Shown here one piece after another: positions 1-9,265 of a stretch of 64,000 bases of DNA (positions are counted from its first letter, which is position 1; every line of letters starts with the position of its first letter). The notes beneath the pieces were generated by a model. That model was not told where the DNA came from, ran no database searches, and saw only the letters and a list, made by a program, of their open reading frames with translations. Origin of the DNA: DTU018 sp029550685 (GTDB lineage: Bacteria; Bacillota; Syntrophomonadia; Syntrophomonadales; Syntrophomonadaceae); contig DAONVO010000002.1 in assembly GCA_035412805.1 (NCBI GenBank), positions 3,611-67,610 of the forward strand, read 5' to 3'. Position numbers and translations under genes: made by a program.

Positions 1-2093
1 ATCTGTAATAGCACATTGAATACATCATTATGAGCCTTTTCGATCTCATCGAACAGTATTACCGAGTAAGGCTTGCGCCGTACAGCCTCAGTCAGCTGAC
101 CGCCTTCATCATAACCTACATAACCCGGTGGTGCACCGATCAAGCGGGCTACAGTATGCTTTTCCATGTATTCTGACATGTCAAGACGAATCATAGCCCG
201 TTCATCATCAAATAAAGCTTCAGCTAGAGCTTTACTCAATTCTGTTTTACCTACCCCGGTGGGCCCCAGGAAAATAAAGCTGCCTACCGGCCGCTGGGGA
301 TCTTTTAAACCTGCCCGTGAGCGTAAAACCGCATCAGCCACGGCTTTTACAGCTTCTTTCTGACCGACAACCCTCCGGTGAAGAATCTCTTCCAAATGCA
401 GCAGTTTTTCCCGTTCACCTTCCAGCAGCCGGCTAACCTGTATACCGGTCCAACGGCTAACCACCCGGGCAATATCTTCTTCGTCTACTTCCTCCTTCAG
501 CAGCCTACTCTGCTGCTTACCCGCCAGAGCTTCCTGTTCCGCAATGAGACGACGTTCCAGTTCATTAAGCCGCCCGTATTTCAATTCGGCAATACGATTT
601 AAATCATACTCCCGTTCGGCCCGTTCCATTTCGGTGCGTACTTCTTCCATTTCTTTTTTAATATCCCGTACCCGGGCAATAGCTTCCTTTTCAGATTGCC
701 ACTGAGCCTTCATAACCTCGGATTCGCTGCGCAAATCCTGCAAATCTTTGAGCAGTAGTTGGAGCCTTTCTTTTGAGGCTTGATCGGTTTCCTTTTCCAA
801 AGCAGCCGCTTCTATTTCCAGCTGCATAATGCGCCGGGTTATATCGTCAAGTTCTGCCGGCAAGCTGTCAATCTCCGTACGCAGTTTGGCGGCTGCCTCA
901 TCCACCAGGTCGATGGCTTTATCGGGTAAAAAGCGATCGGATATATAGCGGTCTGAAAGAACCGCTGCTGCTACCAGAGCTGCATCTTTGATACGGACCC
1001 CGTGATGCACCTCATAACGTTCCCGGAGGCCCCGCAAGATGGAAATGGTGTCTTCCACGCTGGGTTGGTCAACCATCACCGGTTGGAAGCGCCGTTCGAA
1101 AGCCGCGTCTTTTTCGATATGTTTGCGGTATTCATCCAAAGTGGTTGCGCCTATTGCCCGAAGTTCTCCCCGGGCGAGCATGGGTTTTAGAATATTGCTG
1201 GCGTCCATGGCACCTTCCGCAGCACCAGCTCCCACCACGGTATGCAGCTCGTCAATAAATAAAATAATCCGGCCGTTAGAGTCCTGAACCTCTTTTAATA
1301 CCGCTTTGAGTCTTTCTTCAAATTCCCCTCGATATTTAGCTCCTGCCACAAGTGAACCCATATCCAAAGCCATTAAGTGCTTATCCTTTAAGCCTTCCGG
1401 AACATCCTTGCTGGTGATCCTCCGGGCCAAACCTTCCACTATGGCTGTTTTACCTACTCCCGGCTCACCAATTAATACCGGATTGTTTTTAGTCCGCCGG
1501 GACAGAATTTCAATTACCCGGCGTATCTCCTCATCTCTTCCAATTACCGGATCTAGCTTGCCTTCGGCTGCCATCTTGGTCAAATCCCGTCCATAGCGGG
1601 TCAAAGCCTCGTAGCTGTCTTCCGGATTATCACTGGTCACCCGTTGTGCTCCGCGCACACTGCGCATGGCTTGCAGCATTTTTTCCCGGGATAAACCAAT
1701 CCGGGTCAGTAAATTTTTTAGTTCTGGTTCGCTGTCAGCCAATAATGCCAACAGCAGGTGTTCCACACTAATATATTCATCTTTTAAATTTTGAGCTTCT
1801 TTTTCTGCCCGGCTTATTACCCGGGACAAAGCCCCACTCATATATACCGGTCCTTCATAGCCATATACCGAAGGCACAGCGTCCAAAATCTGATTCAATT
1901 GAGTTCCTAACCAACTAGTGTTTATCCCTGCCTGTTCCAGTAGCCGTGGAGTAATGCCCCCTTCCTGTTGCAACAGAGCAGCCAGCAGGTGTTTTCCTCC
2001 TATTTCCTGGTGGTGTCTATCCGCCGCTATTTGCTGGGCAGCCATAAAGGCCTCCCGTGATTTCTGGGTCAATCTCTCCAAATTCATTCTCAT
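1..2093 (-). CDS. clpB: ATP-dependent disaggregase ClpB (5' part; C-terminus lies beyond the left edge)
   Basis: ClpB is a hexameric AAA+ chaperone that pulls polypeptides out of aggregates together with DnaK. About 697 residues are visible of a family length near 860. The N-terminal Clp-N repeats come first, then the first ATPase domain with Walker A GEPGVGKT near residue 209 and ILFIDELH, then the long coiled-coil middle domain rich in Glu, Arg and Leu (about 400-530), then the second ATPase domain with GPTGVGKT near residue 610 and VILFDEIEKAH close to the edge. The Clp-N and middle domains together separate it from ClpA and ClpC. The start at 2093 lies five bases from an AGGAAAG ribosome site; a second in-frame ATG lies at 2087. 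A CtsR-type operator overlaps its promoter. Confidence 0.97.
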   Translation of the reverse strand, partial: MRMNLERLTQKSREAFMAAQQIAADRHHQEIGGKHLLAALLQQEGGITPRLLEQAGINTSWLGTQLNQILDAVPSVYGYEGPVYMSGALSRVISRAEKEAQNLKDEYISVEHLLLALLADSEPELKNLLTRIGLSREKMLQAMRSVRGAQRVTSDNPEDSYEALTRYGRDLTKMAAEGKLDPVIGRDEEIRRVIEILSRRTKNNPVLIGEPGVGKTAIVEGLARRITSKDVPEGLKDKHLMALDMGSLVAGAKYRGEFEERLKAVLKEVQDSNGRIILFIDELHTVVGAGAAEGAMDASNILKPMLARGELRAIGATTLDEYRKHIEKDAAFERRFQPVMVDQPSVEDTISILRGLRERYEVHHGVRIKDAALVAAAVLSDRYISDRFLPDKAIDLVDEAAAKLRTEIDSLPAELDDITRRIMQLEIEAAALEKETDQASKERLQLLLKDLQDLRSESEVMKAQWQSEKEAIARVRDIKKEMEEVRTEMERAEREYDLNRIAELKYGRLNELERRLIAEQEALAGKQQSRLLKEEVDEEDIARVVSRWTGIQVSRLLEGEREKLLHLEEILHRRVVGQKEAVKAVADAVLRSRAGLKDPQRPVGSFIFLGPTGVGKTELSKALAEALFDDERAMIRLDMSEYMEKHTVARLIGAPPGYVGYDEGGQLTEAVRRKPYSVILFDEIEKAHNDVFNVLLQ

Positions 2094-2186
2094 CACCACT
2101 TTCCTTTTGGATTATAATTTGAGGTTGGCAGTTTCTCATGCGTCCCTGGCAAATAAAGCCGGCCTGCTAGTTTTCTCAAAAATATT

Positions 2187-2203
2187 AGTCAATATTGGTC
2201 ATT
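2187..2203 (-). promoter_or_regulatory. second CtsR-like direct repeat in the clpB leader
   Basis: AGTCAATATTGGTCATT repeats the heptad-3-heptad layout of the operator about 95 bases upstream. It lies downstream of the predicted clpB transcription start. It could be an auxiliary operator; it matches the consensus less well. Confidence 0.5.
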
Positions 2204-2258
2204 AATGTTAATAATTGCCCTCATTATTTAATGTTCTGGTATCTTTATGGCTACTATT

Positions 2259-2298
2259 ATTATAATTCGCTCTATTTTTATGGTCAATATTGGTCAAA
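2259..2298 (-). promoter_or_regulatory. clpB promoter overlapped by a CtsR-type operator
   Basis: On the minus strand TTGACC (2287-2282), a 17-base spacer and TATAAT (2264-2259) form a near-consensus sigma-A promoter for clpB. The -35 box lies inside the direct heptad repeat GGTCAATATTGGTCAAA (plus strand 2282-2298), which fits the CtsR consensus of two GGTCAAA heptads separated by three bases. Binding there would block RNA polymerase, the usual class III heat-shock arrangement in Firmicutes. No ctsR gene is in the window. Confidence 0.8.
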
Positions 2299-2397
2299 TT
2301 GTTATACTAATTAGTGCCTACTTCCACAAGAATATTGACAAGAGACTGCGATTCCGCCATGATTATAAGGAGATGGTCCGAAAGGTGCGATAAAATC

Positions 2398-2838
2398 ATG
2401 GAAGATTTTACTACGTTTGTGTGTTATGCTTTAAAGTCCACCATGAAAAAGGTGGAACGTCATATAATTAAGGGGCTAGATGAATTCGGAGTCAATATGG
2501 CCCAGTCTTTTATACTGTTTTGCCTGCTGGAAAAGGACGGTTCCACCTTGTCGGAAATTGGCAACCGGGCGCAGATTGAAAACTCATCCCTTACCACTAT
2601 GGTAGACAAATTGGAGCGGGATGGTCTGGTGGAGAGGCGTTTATGTTCTCAGGACCGGCGCGTGATTCGTTTGCATTTAACTGACAAAGGCCGGGCGATG
2701 GGACAGGAAATATTGAGTATCGGCACCCAGCTAAATAACCGCTTTAGGAATGAATTGGGAGATATCAGTGAGGACTTTATGAAGGGATTGCACATTATAT
2801 CCAACACTTTGGATAATTTAGATCACCAGCAGCATTAA
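2398..2838 (+). CDS. MarR family winged-helix transcriptional regulator
   Basis: The 146-residue protein has the MarR layout: an N-terminal dimerisation helix, then a winged helix-turn-helix (LSEIGNRAQIENSSLTTMVD recognition region) and a wing with the characteristic LVERR...DRRVIRLHLTDKG motif, then C-terminal helices. Such proteins are dimeric repressors or activators, often responding to small phenolic or lipophilic ligands or to oxidation. The start at 2398 is chosen because GAAAGGTG lies at proper distance; in-frame ATGs at 2314 and 2359 lack such a site. It is divergent from clpB and followed at once by a terminator, so it is probably monocistronic. The target is unknown; a neighbouring or its own promoter is possible. 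Confidence 0.88.
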   Translation: MEDFTTFVCYALKSTMKKVERHIIKGLDEFGVNMAQSFILFCLLEKDGSTLSEIGNRAQIENSSLTTMVDKLERDGLVERRLCSQDRRVIRLHLTDKGRAMGQEILSIGTQLNNRFRNELGDISEDFMKGLHIISNTLDNLDHQQH

Positions 2839-2847
2839 AAGACTGGC

Positions 2848-2879
2848 AAAAAGGCATGGGTAGGTCCCATGCCTTTTTT
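2848..2879 (+). terminator. bidirectional intrinsic terminator between the MarR gene and uraA
   Basis: The stem AAAGGCATGGG / CCCATGCCTTT carries a run of A on the left and of T on the right, so it can end transcription of the MarR gene (plus) and of uraA (minus). Confidence 0.85.
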
Positions 2880-2945
2880 AATGTCTATAATTCATCTGAG
2901 CAATAGGTTAGTTCTTTCCGCCCAGGTTGACCTGGCTTTTAGTAT

Positions 2946-4223
2946 CTATGATTCGTCAGAAGCCAGACCTAAAATATCTAATAAAGCTATGGTGATGCTG
3001 AGTACAATTGCTACTACCGTGGCTAGTCCCATTCCTTTCAGAGTGACTGCCCCCAGGGTCAACTGCGCCCCGCTTATACCCAGGATCAAAACCACCGAAG
3101 TCAAGATTAGGTTGCGAGGCCTGCCATAATCGATCTGCGCTTCCACAAGCATACGAATACCTGAGGCAGCAATGGTTCCAAACAGCAGCAGGGATACTCC
3201 ACCCATGACCGGCGATGGAATGTACTGAATGGCGGCTGCCAGTTTGCCCACAAAGGAAAGCAGTATAGCAAAGACTGCTGCTCCGCCGATGACCCAGGTA
3301 CTATAAACCTTGGTTATTGCTAGAACGCCTATGTTTTCACCATAGGTGGTGTTGGGGGTAGATCCCACAAAACCTGATAACATAGTGGACAAGCCATTGC
3401 CTATCAGCGAACGGTGTAAGCCGGGATCTTCCACTAAGTCTGATCCAACTATACTGCTGGTTACAAACAGATGTCCGATATGTTCTGCCACTACTACCAG
3501 TGCGGCAGGTAAAATTATGGCGATAGCAGCCGGATTGAATTCCGGGAGGTACAAAGTAGGAAACCGTAACCAGCTAGCTGCCTGAATGGCTGCTACATCA
3601 ACCATTCCCATAAAGAAGGCCAGTCCATAGCCAGCCAAAACTCCTAACAATATCGGAATAATTGCCAGAAAACCCCGGAATAATATGGATCCCAGTACTG
3701 TAAAAGCCAGAGTGAATACCGACACAATGACTACCTGGGGATCGGGTGACCAGGTTGCCCAGGTCATGCCTTCCGGGGGAATCAATCCAGCCATTTGGGC
3801 TGCAGTAGGGGCCAGTTCCAGTCCAATAACCGCTACAATGGCACCCATAGCCGCAGGGGGGAATACCACATCAATCCAGCTGGTACCTGCAGCTTTTACA
3901 ATTAACCCTACTAGCACAAACACCAGACCTACGCAAATGAATCCCGACAGGGCAGCATTATATCCGTACTGGGGTAATACCAGTAAAACCGGTGAGATAA
4001 AAGCAAAGCTCGATCCCAGATAAGCAGGGATGCGTCCTTTACAAATCAACAGGTAAAGCAGAGTGCCAATACCGTTAAAAAGCAGGATAGTAGCTGGGTC
4101 AACTCCGAAAATAACCGGCACCAGTACCGTGGCTCCAAACATAGCAAACAGGTGCTGCAGGCTCAGAGGTATTGTCTGTAATAACGGCAAACGCTCCTCG
4201 ACACCAATTTCTCGCTTGGTCAA
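2946..4223 (-). CDS. uraA: uracil permease (NCS2 uracil:proton symporter)
   Basis: The 425-residue, strongly hydrophobic protein has about 14 membrane segments, as in the UraA/PyrP branch of the NCS2 nucleobase transporters. The signature NTTYGENIG (in FVGSTPNTTYGENIG) is the conserved substrate-site region of the uracil branch, and EHIGHLFV is the other conserved acidic segment that binds uracil. It imports uracil with protons at the cell membrane. It lies 23 bases downstream of upp, which converts the imported uracil to UMP, so the two make a salvage operon. Length is typical. Confidence 0.95.
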   Translation of the reverse strand: MTKREIGVEERLPLLQTIPLSLQHLFAMFGATVLVPVIFGVDPATILLFNGIGTLLYLLICKGRIPAYLGSSFAFISPVLLVLPQYGYNAALSGFICVGLVFVLVGLIVKAAGTSWIDVVFPPAAMGAIVAVIGLELAPTAAQMAGLIPPEGMTWATWSPDPQVVIVSVFTLAFTVLGSILFRGFLAIIPILLGVLAGYGLAFFMGMVDVAAIQAASWLRFPTLYLPEFNPAAIAIILPAALVVVAEHIGHLFVTSSIVGSDLVEDPGLHRSLIGNGLSTMLSGFVGSTPNTTYGENIGVLAITKVYSTWVIGGAAVFAILLSFVGKLAAAIQYIPSPVMGGVSLLLFGTIAASGIRMLVEAQIDYGRPRNLILTSVVLILGISGAQLTLGAVTLKGMGLATVVAIVLSITIALLDILGLASDES

Positions 4224-4246
4224 TGTTATCCCTCCCAGTTATTACA

Positions 4247-4885
4247 CTACAATAGGAACAATCGGTCTCCCGCATCCCCCAAGCCTGGAACAATATAAGC
4301 TTTATCATTCAGGCAGGGGTCAATGGCGGCGGTATAGATTTTTACCTGGGGGTATTTACTGTTAATCTGTTCTATACCTTGATTAACAGCCAGTGCACAA
4401 ACAAATGCAATATTGCCCGGATCATATCCTTTCTCCATAATAAATTCCAGAGCTTTTACGCCACTGTTACCGGTAGCCAACATGGGATCAAGTACTATCA
4501 CCCGGTCATATTGCTCCACCTCATCAGGAACAGTATTCAGGTAGGGTTTGGCTTCCAGGGTATCATGATCTCGATACATGCCCACATGGGCAACCCGCGC
4601 CGAAGGTAAAAAGGTTTGAAAACTCTCTACAAAACCTAGCCCAGCTCTTAGAATAGGTACCAGCAGTATGCGGCTGTCATCTACAAAGGAACACTCCGCC
4701 GGGGTATCCAGAGGAGTGATTACTTGATCCTTTTGTACTTCCAGCTCACGGCAGGCTTCGACTGCCAGCAGCAAACCTAGGAAATTCAAGGCCTCTCTAA
4801 ACTCTTTAAGGTGACTGTCGCGGTTGCGCAATATCCGCAAGGCATTACCGGCCAGAGGATGGTTTATAACATGAACTGTGTCCAC
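4247..4885 (-). CDS. upp: uracil phosphoribosyltransferase
   Basis: The enzyme joins uracil and PRPP to give UMP and pyrophosphate in the cytosol. The 212-residue protein carries the PRPP-binding motif LDPMLATGNS and the uracil-binding C-terminal segment IVPGLGDAGDRLF, both diagnostic of Upp. The GTG start at 4885 is preferred because GGAGGG stands six bases upstream and the protein then begins VDTVHVINHP like its homologues; an upstream in-frame start at 4924 adds 13 unlikely residues. It is followed by uraA. I searched the 118-base upstream gap for a PyrR-type attenuator and saw none. Confidence 0.96.
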   Translation of the reverse strand: MDTVHVINHPLAGNALRILRNRDSHLKEFREALNFLGLLLAVEACRELEVQKDQVITPLDTPAECSFVDDSRILLVPILRAGLGFVESFQTFLPSARVAHVGMYRDHDTLEAKPYLNTVPDEVEQYDRVIVLDPMLATGNSGVKALEFIMEKGYDPGNIAFVCALAVNQGIEQINSKYPQVKIYTAAIDPCLNDKAYIVPGLGDAGDRLFLL

Positions 4886-5003
4886 CGTTTCCCTCCTTTC
4901 CAAATTTGGTCGCAAACCAACCATAAGATCTTCGACATTTATCTGTTGAATCCTCTAACAATTGTTGGATATAGTCTAAAAACATATGGCCTTAACTCTT
5001 TGT

Positions 5004-6731
5004 TCAACCCGCTATCGAATATAGTTGAAGCAAGCTTTTAGCCAGATCTTTAAACACCGGAGCAGCGCTCTCAGCTCCTGAGATACCTTCTTCAACCATA
5101 ACTACCATCGCCCAACGAGGATTTGAGGCCGGTAGATAACCGCCAAACCAGGTATTGAGAATCTCTTCCTGCTGTTCATTCACCTGACCGGTTTGACTAG
5201 TTCCAGTTTTTCCCGCCATACTTATTTCCGGCAGAGAAGCACTGCGGCCTGTTCCTTCTTCCAGGGTCAAAACCAGCATATGCTGCAGCTTTCGGGCAGT
5301 ATCCGCTGATAAAACTTGTTCCGGAGCCGGGAGGTCCGGGTAATGTTTGTGTCCTTGTTCATCAATATAGTGGAGAACTAAGGAGGGAGGAATCCACTGG
5401 CCATCATCGGCTATAGTGGCCAGCAGTGTGGTTAATTGCAAAGGTGTTAACTGCACTCCCTGCTGACCTAGAGCAGCGTTGCCCAACCCCGCCGGCCCGG
5501 GGTAAATGTGGACATAACTGCCAGCATAATAGGGGCCATAACCGACCAGGTTTTCGTCGGTTATATGCAGTTTACCAGTATACTCCTCCAGGGCTTGACG
5601 ACCTACCAAACGTGCTATTTCAATAAAAGCCGGGTTACACGAAAAAGCCAAAGCCTGTTCAAAAGTAAGATCACCATGACCTTCTTCCTTCCAACAGGAT
5701 ATTTCCAGCTGCTCATTAAAGCGATAAGCACCACTGCAGTGAAAAGCGGTGGAGAAATCCACCACCCCTTTATCCAAGGCAGCTGCGGCTACCAAAATCT
5801 TAAACAGTGAACCGGGATGATAGCTGGTCAGGGCACGGTTCATAAGAGCACTTTCCTGATTAGTACTGATAACCTGGCTTACCTGATAGGGATTAAAGGT
5901 TGGTCGGCTGGCCATGGCCAACACCTGCCGGGTTTTGACATCCATAACTACAACCGCCCCTTTTTTAACCCGTTGATCCATAACTTTTTCCACCTCGATC
6001 TGCACGCGTTTATCGATGGTGAGAACCACCGAACCTTTGCTCTGATCCTGTCGCTGGCGTATTTTATACATCAGACCATTTATGGTTTCACCTCTGGCAT
6101 CCTTAACAGATACCAGTTCCAATGATGAAGGGCTGTTGCTCAATACTTTATCATAAACCCGTTCTATACCCGATAAGCCCCGGGATGCTTTACTCTGCTC
6201 CACTGTACCAATGACATGGGCTAAAAACCCATCTACCGAATAGCGTTTTTGTACCGGAGCTACTACTACACCGGGAATAGCTTGAGTCTGCAGCCGGGCC
6301 ACCTGGGAAGACGAAAGGTCAGTGACTAACCTTACGCAAGCTTCTCCAGAGCGGATACTATTCTTAATCTCTTTAGCTGCCTGCTCTTGATTCAGTTCCG
6401 GTATCAAAACCGCTAATCTTTGCACCAGTCTATTTATCATGGAATCGCCGATTGCCGTATTTTTACCCGAGGGTTGCGCCTGGGCAAAATACTGCCTAGG
6501 GAAACAATATAAAGCAGAGGCAGTATGGATACCGGTCAGAGGCTGATGGTTTCGGTCCCAAATGGTACCGCGGTCATATTCTTTCAGTTCAATTTGCTGA
6601 CTGCGCATAGCCACCGCTTTGGCAGCTATTTCTGGCCCGCGCACCAGTTGATAAAAGGCAACCAATACCGATAACCCGCTGAATATTATTAAAAATATGA
6701 CCATGAGAAGGGTGATACGAAAAGTGTTCAA
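5004..6731 (-). CDS. class B penicillin-binding protein (peptidoglycan D,D-transpeptidase)
   Basis: This is a cell-wall cross-linking transpeptidase anchored by one N-terminal membrane helix (about residues 5-28). All three active-site motifs are present: SLFK with nucleophile Ser308, SCN at 364-366 and KTG at 508-510. The pedestal domain (about 50-230) begins with the RGTIWDR motif seen in FtsI/SpoVD-type proteins. There is no PASTA domain after the catalytic domain; at 575 residues it is a short FtsI/PBP2-like form. The TTG start at 6731 follows GGAGTTACC closely. Whether it serves division, elongation or sporulation cannot be decided from sequence. It sits between the U32/mltG group and upp. 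Confidence 0.88.
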   Translation of the reverse strand: MNTFRITLLMVIFLIIFSGLSVLVAFYQLVRGPEIAAKAVAMRSQQIELKEYDRGTIWDRNHQPLTGIHTASALYCFPRQYFAQAQPSGKNTAIGDSMINRLVQRLAVLIPELNQEQAAKEIKNSIRSGEACVRLVTDLSSSQVARLQTQAIPGVVVAPVQKRYSVDGFLAHVIGTVEQSKASRGLSGIERVYDKVLSNSPSSLELVSVKDARGETINGLMYKIRQRQDQSKGSVVLTIDKRVQIEVEKVMDQRVKKGAVVVMDVKTRQVLAMASRPTFNPYQVSQVISTNQESALMNRALTSYHPGSLFKILVAAAALDKGVVDFSTAFHCSGAYRFNEQLEISCWKEEGHGDLTFEQALAFSCNPAFIEIARLVGRQALEEYTGKLHITDENLVGYGPYYAGSYVHIYPGPAGLGNAALGQQGVQLTPLQLTTLLATIADDGQWIPPSLVLHYIDEQGHKHYPDLPAPEQVLSADTARKLQHMLVLTLEEGTGRSASLPEISMAGKTGTSQTGQVNEQQEEILNTWFGGYLPASNPRWAMVVMVEEGISGAESAAPVFKDLAKSLLQLYSIAG

Positions 6732-6782
6732 GGTAACTCCTCCAGCCAGACTTTAACTTAGCATGGACTATGTTACCGGCAG

Positions 6783-6989
6783 TTATTCCTGAGCTACAAT
6801 GGTGAGGGAAAAAGGCAGGTTATCCAAAATATCTAAGAGATCAGGCAGTGTATCCGCGGTACCTCGAATCACCACCAGCCCTTGCTGGCGATCCAGTGTG
6901 GATACAATGCCCAAATGGTCAAAACCCTCAATTAAGCGAGTAAGCATATCAATATCAGCAGGATTTACCTGAGCTACTATATTACTCAT
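6783..6989 (-). CDS. small DUF4911-like protein
   Basis: The 68-residue soluble protein has a beta-alpha-beta-beta pattern (VAQVNPADIDMLTRLIEGFD, then VVIRGTADTLPDLLDILDNL) resembling ACT-like or DUF4911 domains. It overlaps the stop of the U32 gene upstream by eight bases, so the two are probably translationally coupled. Its function is unknown; the coupling suggests an accessory role to the U32 protein. The family name is from memory of sequence character and is less sure than the gene call. Confidence 0.7.
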   Translation of the reverse strand: MSNIVAQVNPADIDMLTRLIEGFDHLGIVSTLDRQQGLVVIRGTADTLPDLLDILDNLPFSLTIVAQE

Positions 6990-8238
6990 GATTATCTTGC
7001 CTCAGTCGATACAGGATGGAATAATTGGCAACAGGCTGATTGAAAGGTATGTAAACATGTTGACAAGCATGACGAGCCCGGTCAATTTCCTGCCCTTCGC
7101 TATCGTATAAATGCTCTAACTGCAAGGAAATGACTCCGGCTTGCGGAGTAAGCAACCACAAAGGATCACCCGGCCCAAAATTAGCCCGTTGCTCTACTTC
7201 TATCCAGCAACGCTTCTCATCGTAACCCTGTACCATCCCGCAAAATTCCGCCCGATCTTGATTTTTATTATTTTCCGGATCCTGAAGATCAGCATTACGA
7301 CCATCTATAAAACCGCGGGTAAAGGGACGGGTGGCTACTGCTTGCAGCTGGCTCAGCCAATATTCCAGTTGGGCAGGTTCGCTAAAAGTACCGTTCCGGT
7401 AATGATCCAGGGCTTCCCGGTAAACCCGGGTAACAACGGCCAGGTAGAGAGGGCTTTTCATACGGCCTTCAATTTTGAAAGCATCTATACCGGCCTCTAC
7501 CAGCCGGGGCAATTGTTCCAATAGGCATAGATCCCGGGAATTCAAAATGTAACTGCCCCGCTGATCTTCATGAATGGGAAAATACTCACCGGGACGTTTT
7601 TCCTCCATCAAGGTATATTTATACCGGCAGGGATGGGCACACTCACCCCGGTTGGCACTGCGACCGGTCATAAATGACGATAAAAGGCAGCGCCCCGAGT
7701 AAGACATGCACATGGCTCCATGGATAAACATCTCAATTTCAAGGCCGGTACGTTCTTTAATAATAATTATCTCATCCAGGCTCAATTCCCGGGCGGCTAC
7801 AATGCGGCGAGCTCCCAGGTCGCGATAAAAAGCTGCCGCTTCATAGTTGGTTACATTAGCCTGGGTGCTAATAGTAATGGGGATGGTAGGAGCATAGCGG
7901 CGGGCCAAGCGTATTATTCCCAGATCGGAAATTATCATACCGTCTACCCCGATTTCCTCCAGTTTTTCCAGGTAAGCCGGCAAATCTTTGAGGTCTTCAT
8001 TGTGAGCTAATATATTAACCGTTATATATACCCGTTTGCCCAGCTGGCGAGCATAGTCTACCCCGGTCTGCAATTCCTGGAGACTTAAATTCCCGGCATA
8101 AGCTCTGAGACTATATTGGTATCCGCCGGCATATACTGCATCAGCCCCAAAAATAACAGCTGTATATAATTTTTCCAGATCACCGGCTGGCAGAACCAGT
8201 TCCGGCAGCTTATTGACCTGTATACTAGTATCAATCAA
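6982..8238 (-). CDS. trhP: U32 family protein, probable tRNA 5-hydroxyuridine synthesis protein TrhP
   Basis: The 418-residue protein begins with LPELVLPAGDLEKLYTAVIF and GADAVYAGG, the U32 signature, and has the cysteine set FIHGAMCMSYSGRCLLS, then RGECAHPCRYKY, that binds an iron-sulfur cluster in this family. Older annotation calls these collagenase-like peptidases. Bacterial work places the TrhP group in prephenate-dependent hydroxylation of wobble uridine in tRNA, while RlhA acts on 23S rRNA. The position just after mltG matches B. subtilis yrrL-yrrM-yrrN-yrrO, where YrrN/YrrO are TrhP proteins. The TTG start at 8238 follows AAGGGG and overlaps mltG by eight bases. TrhP rather than another U32 member is inference from context. 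Confidence 0.85.
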   Translation of the reverse strand: MIDTSIQVNKLPELVLPAGDLEKLYTAVIFGADAVYAGGYQYSLRAYAGNLSLQELQTGVDYARQLGKRVYITVNILAHNEDLKDLPAYLEKLEEIGVDGMIISDLGIIRLARRYAPTIPITISTQANVTNYEAAAFYRDLGARRIVAARELSLDEIIIIKERTGLEIEMFIHGAMCMSYSGRCLLSSFMTGRSANRGECAHPCRYKYTLMEEKRPGEYFPIHEDQRGSYILNSRDLCLLEQLPRLVEAGIDAFKIEGRMKSPLYLAVVTRVYREALDHYRNGTFSEPAQLEYWLSQLQAVATRPFTRGFIDGRNADLQDPENNKNQDRAEFCGMVQGYDEKRCWIEVEQRANFGPGDPLWLLTPQAGVISLQLEHLYDSEGQEIDRARHACQHVYIPFNQPVANYSILYRLRQDNHE

Positions 8239-9265
8239 TATATCGCCCCTTGGCTATTAAGTGATCTTGGTAAGTGACTGAAAATTGATGGCTGCCATCT
8301 CCCCGTGCCACATAATATAAAAAGTTGTGCTTCTGAGGATGTACAGCAGCTTCCAGGCTGGCCAGGCCAGGGTTGGCGATGGGACCGGGGGGCAAACCGG
8401 GATTCTTATAGGTGTTATAAGGATCATCAACCTCTAAATCCGCATAGGTTAGTGTTTCCTTATGATTGGGCAAACAATACAGAATAGTGGCATCAATTTG
8501 GAGCAGCATTCCCCGGGCCAGGCGATTATATATTACTCCGGATATAACCTCCCGTTCAGAGCTTACCTGGGCTTCTCTTTCAATTAATGAAGCCAGAGTA
8601 ACCACTTCGTTAACAGTCAACCCAGTGTCAGCGGCATCAGAAGCCAGATTATCCTGCCAAATCTTATCGAAGGTGGCCAACATGTGCTGGATCATTTCCT
8701 GAGCGGTTATATCATCAGGAATTATATAGGTATCTGGAAACAAGAATCCCTCTAGAGGATTCTTTACCTGGGCCGAAGCGCCTTCTAAAAAAGTGAAAGC
8801 ATAATCAGCTTGCAGGGCTTCCTCCCACTCCTCACGGGTAAAGAGACCCTTTTTCACAAACAGGTCGCCAATCTGAGCTACCGTATAACCTTCAGGGATT
8901 GTAATGGTCTGGGTTACCACTGCTCCCCGGGCTATAGCCCCAGCAATATCGGCCAGGGATTGGCTGCGCTTAAACATATAATGGCCAGCTTTCAGCTGGC
9001 TGTCCAACCCTTCTTTGCGGCAATAGGATAAAAAGGCTCTCTGGCTGCGAATCAATCCTTCTTTTTCCAATAACTCTGCTATTTCCCGGGCAGTACTGGC
9101 TGCAGGTATGCGTACCTCTATAGGTTGGTGATCATTAGGATCTACGGGTGCATACTGCTGGTTGAAAAAAGCATAACCCATCAAGGTTACGCATATTAAC
9201 AGCAATAAGGATAGCAAAATAACAGGCCGACGTTTAGTAAATCTTTTTATCGAGATTTCACTCAT
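8231..9265 (-). CDS. mltG: endolytic murein transglycosylase MltG
   Basis: MltG is a membrane-anchored lytic transglycosylase that cleaves nascent glycan strands and helps set their length. The 344-residue protein has an Arg-rich N-terminus, one membrane helix (about 13-33), a LysM-like domain (IPAASTAREIAELLEKEGLI) and the YceG catalytic domain, with the catalytic Glu in LASLIEREAQ followed by SGVIYNRL and LQIDATILY. The ATG at 9265 is chosen because AGGAGAAGG stands just before it; the longer reading would start inside the vanW-like gene. It overlaps the upstream stop by eight bases. Confidence 0.95.
   Translation of the reverse strand: MSEISIKRFTKRRPVILLSLLLLICVTLMGYAFFNQQYAPVDPNDHQPIEVRIPAASTAREIAELLEKEGLIRSQRAFLSYCRKEGLDSQLKAGHYMFKRSQSLADIAGAIARGAVVTQTITIPEGYTVAQIGDLFVKKGLFTREEWEEALQADYAFTFLEGASAQVKNPLEGFLFPDTYIIPDDITAQEMIQHMLATFDKIWQDNLASDAADTGLTVNEVVTLASLIEREAQVSSEREVISGVIYNRLARGMLLQIDATILYCLPNHKETLTYADLEVDDPYNTYKNPGLPPGPIANPGLASLEAAVHPQKHNFLYYVARGDGSHQFSVTYQDHLIAKGRYID

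Noticed and set aside
4886..5003. PyrR-type attenuator before upp
   Set aside because: No anti-terminator/terminator pair or PyrR-binding loop could be found.
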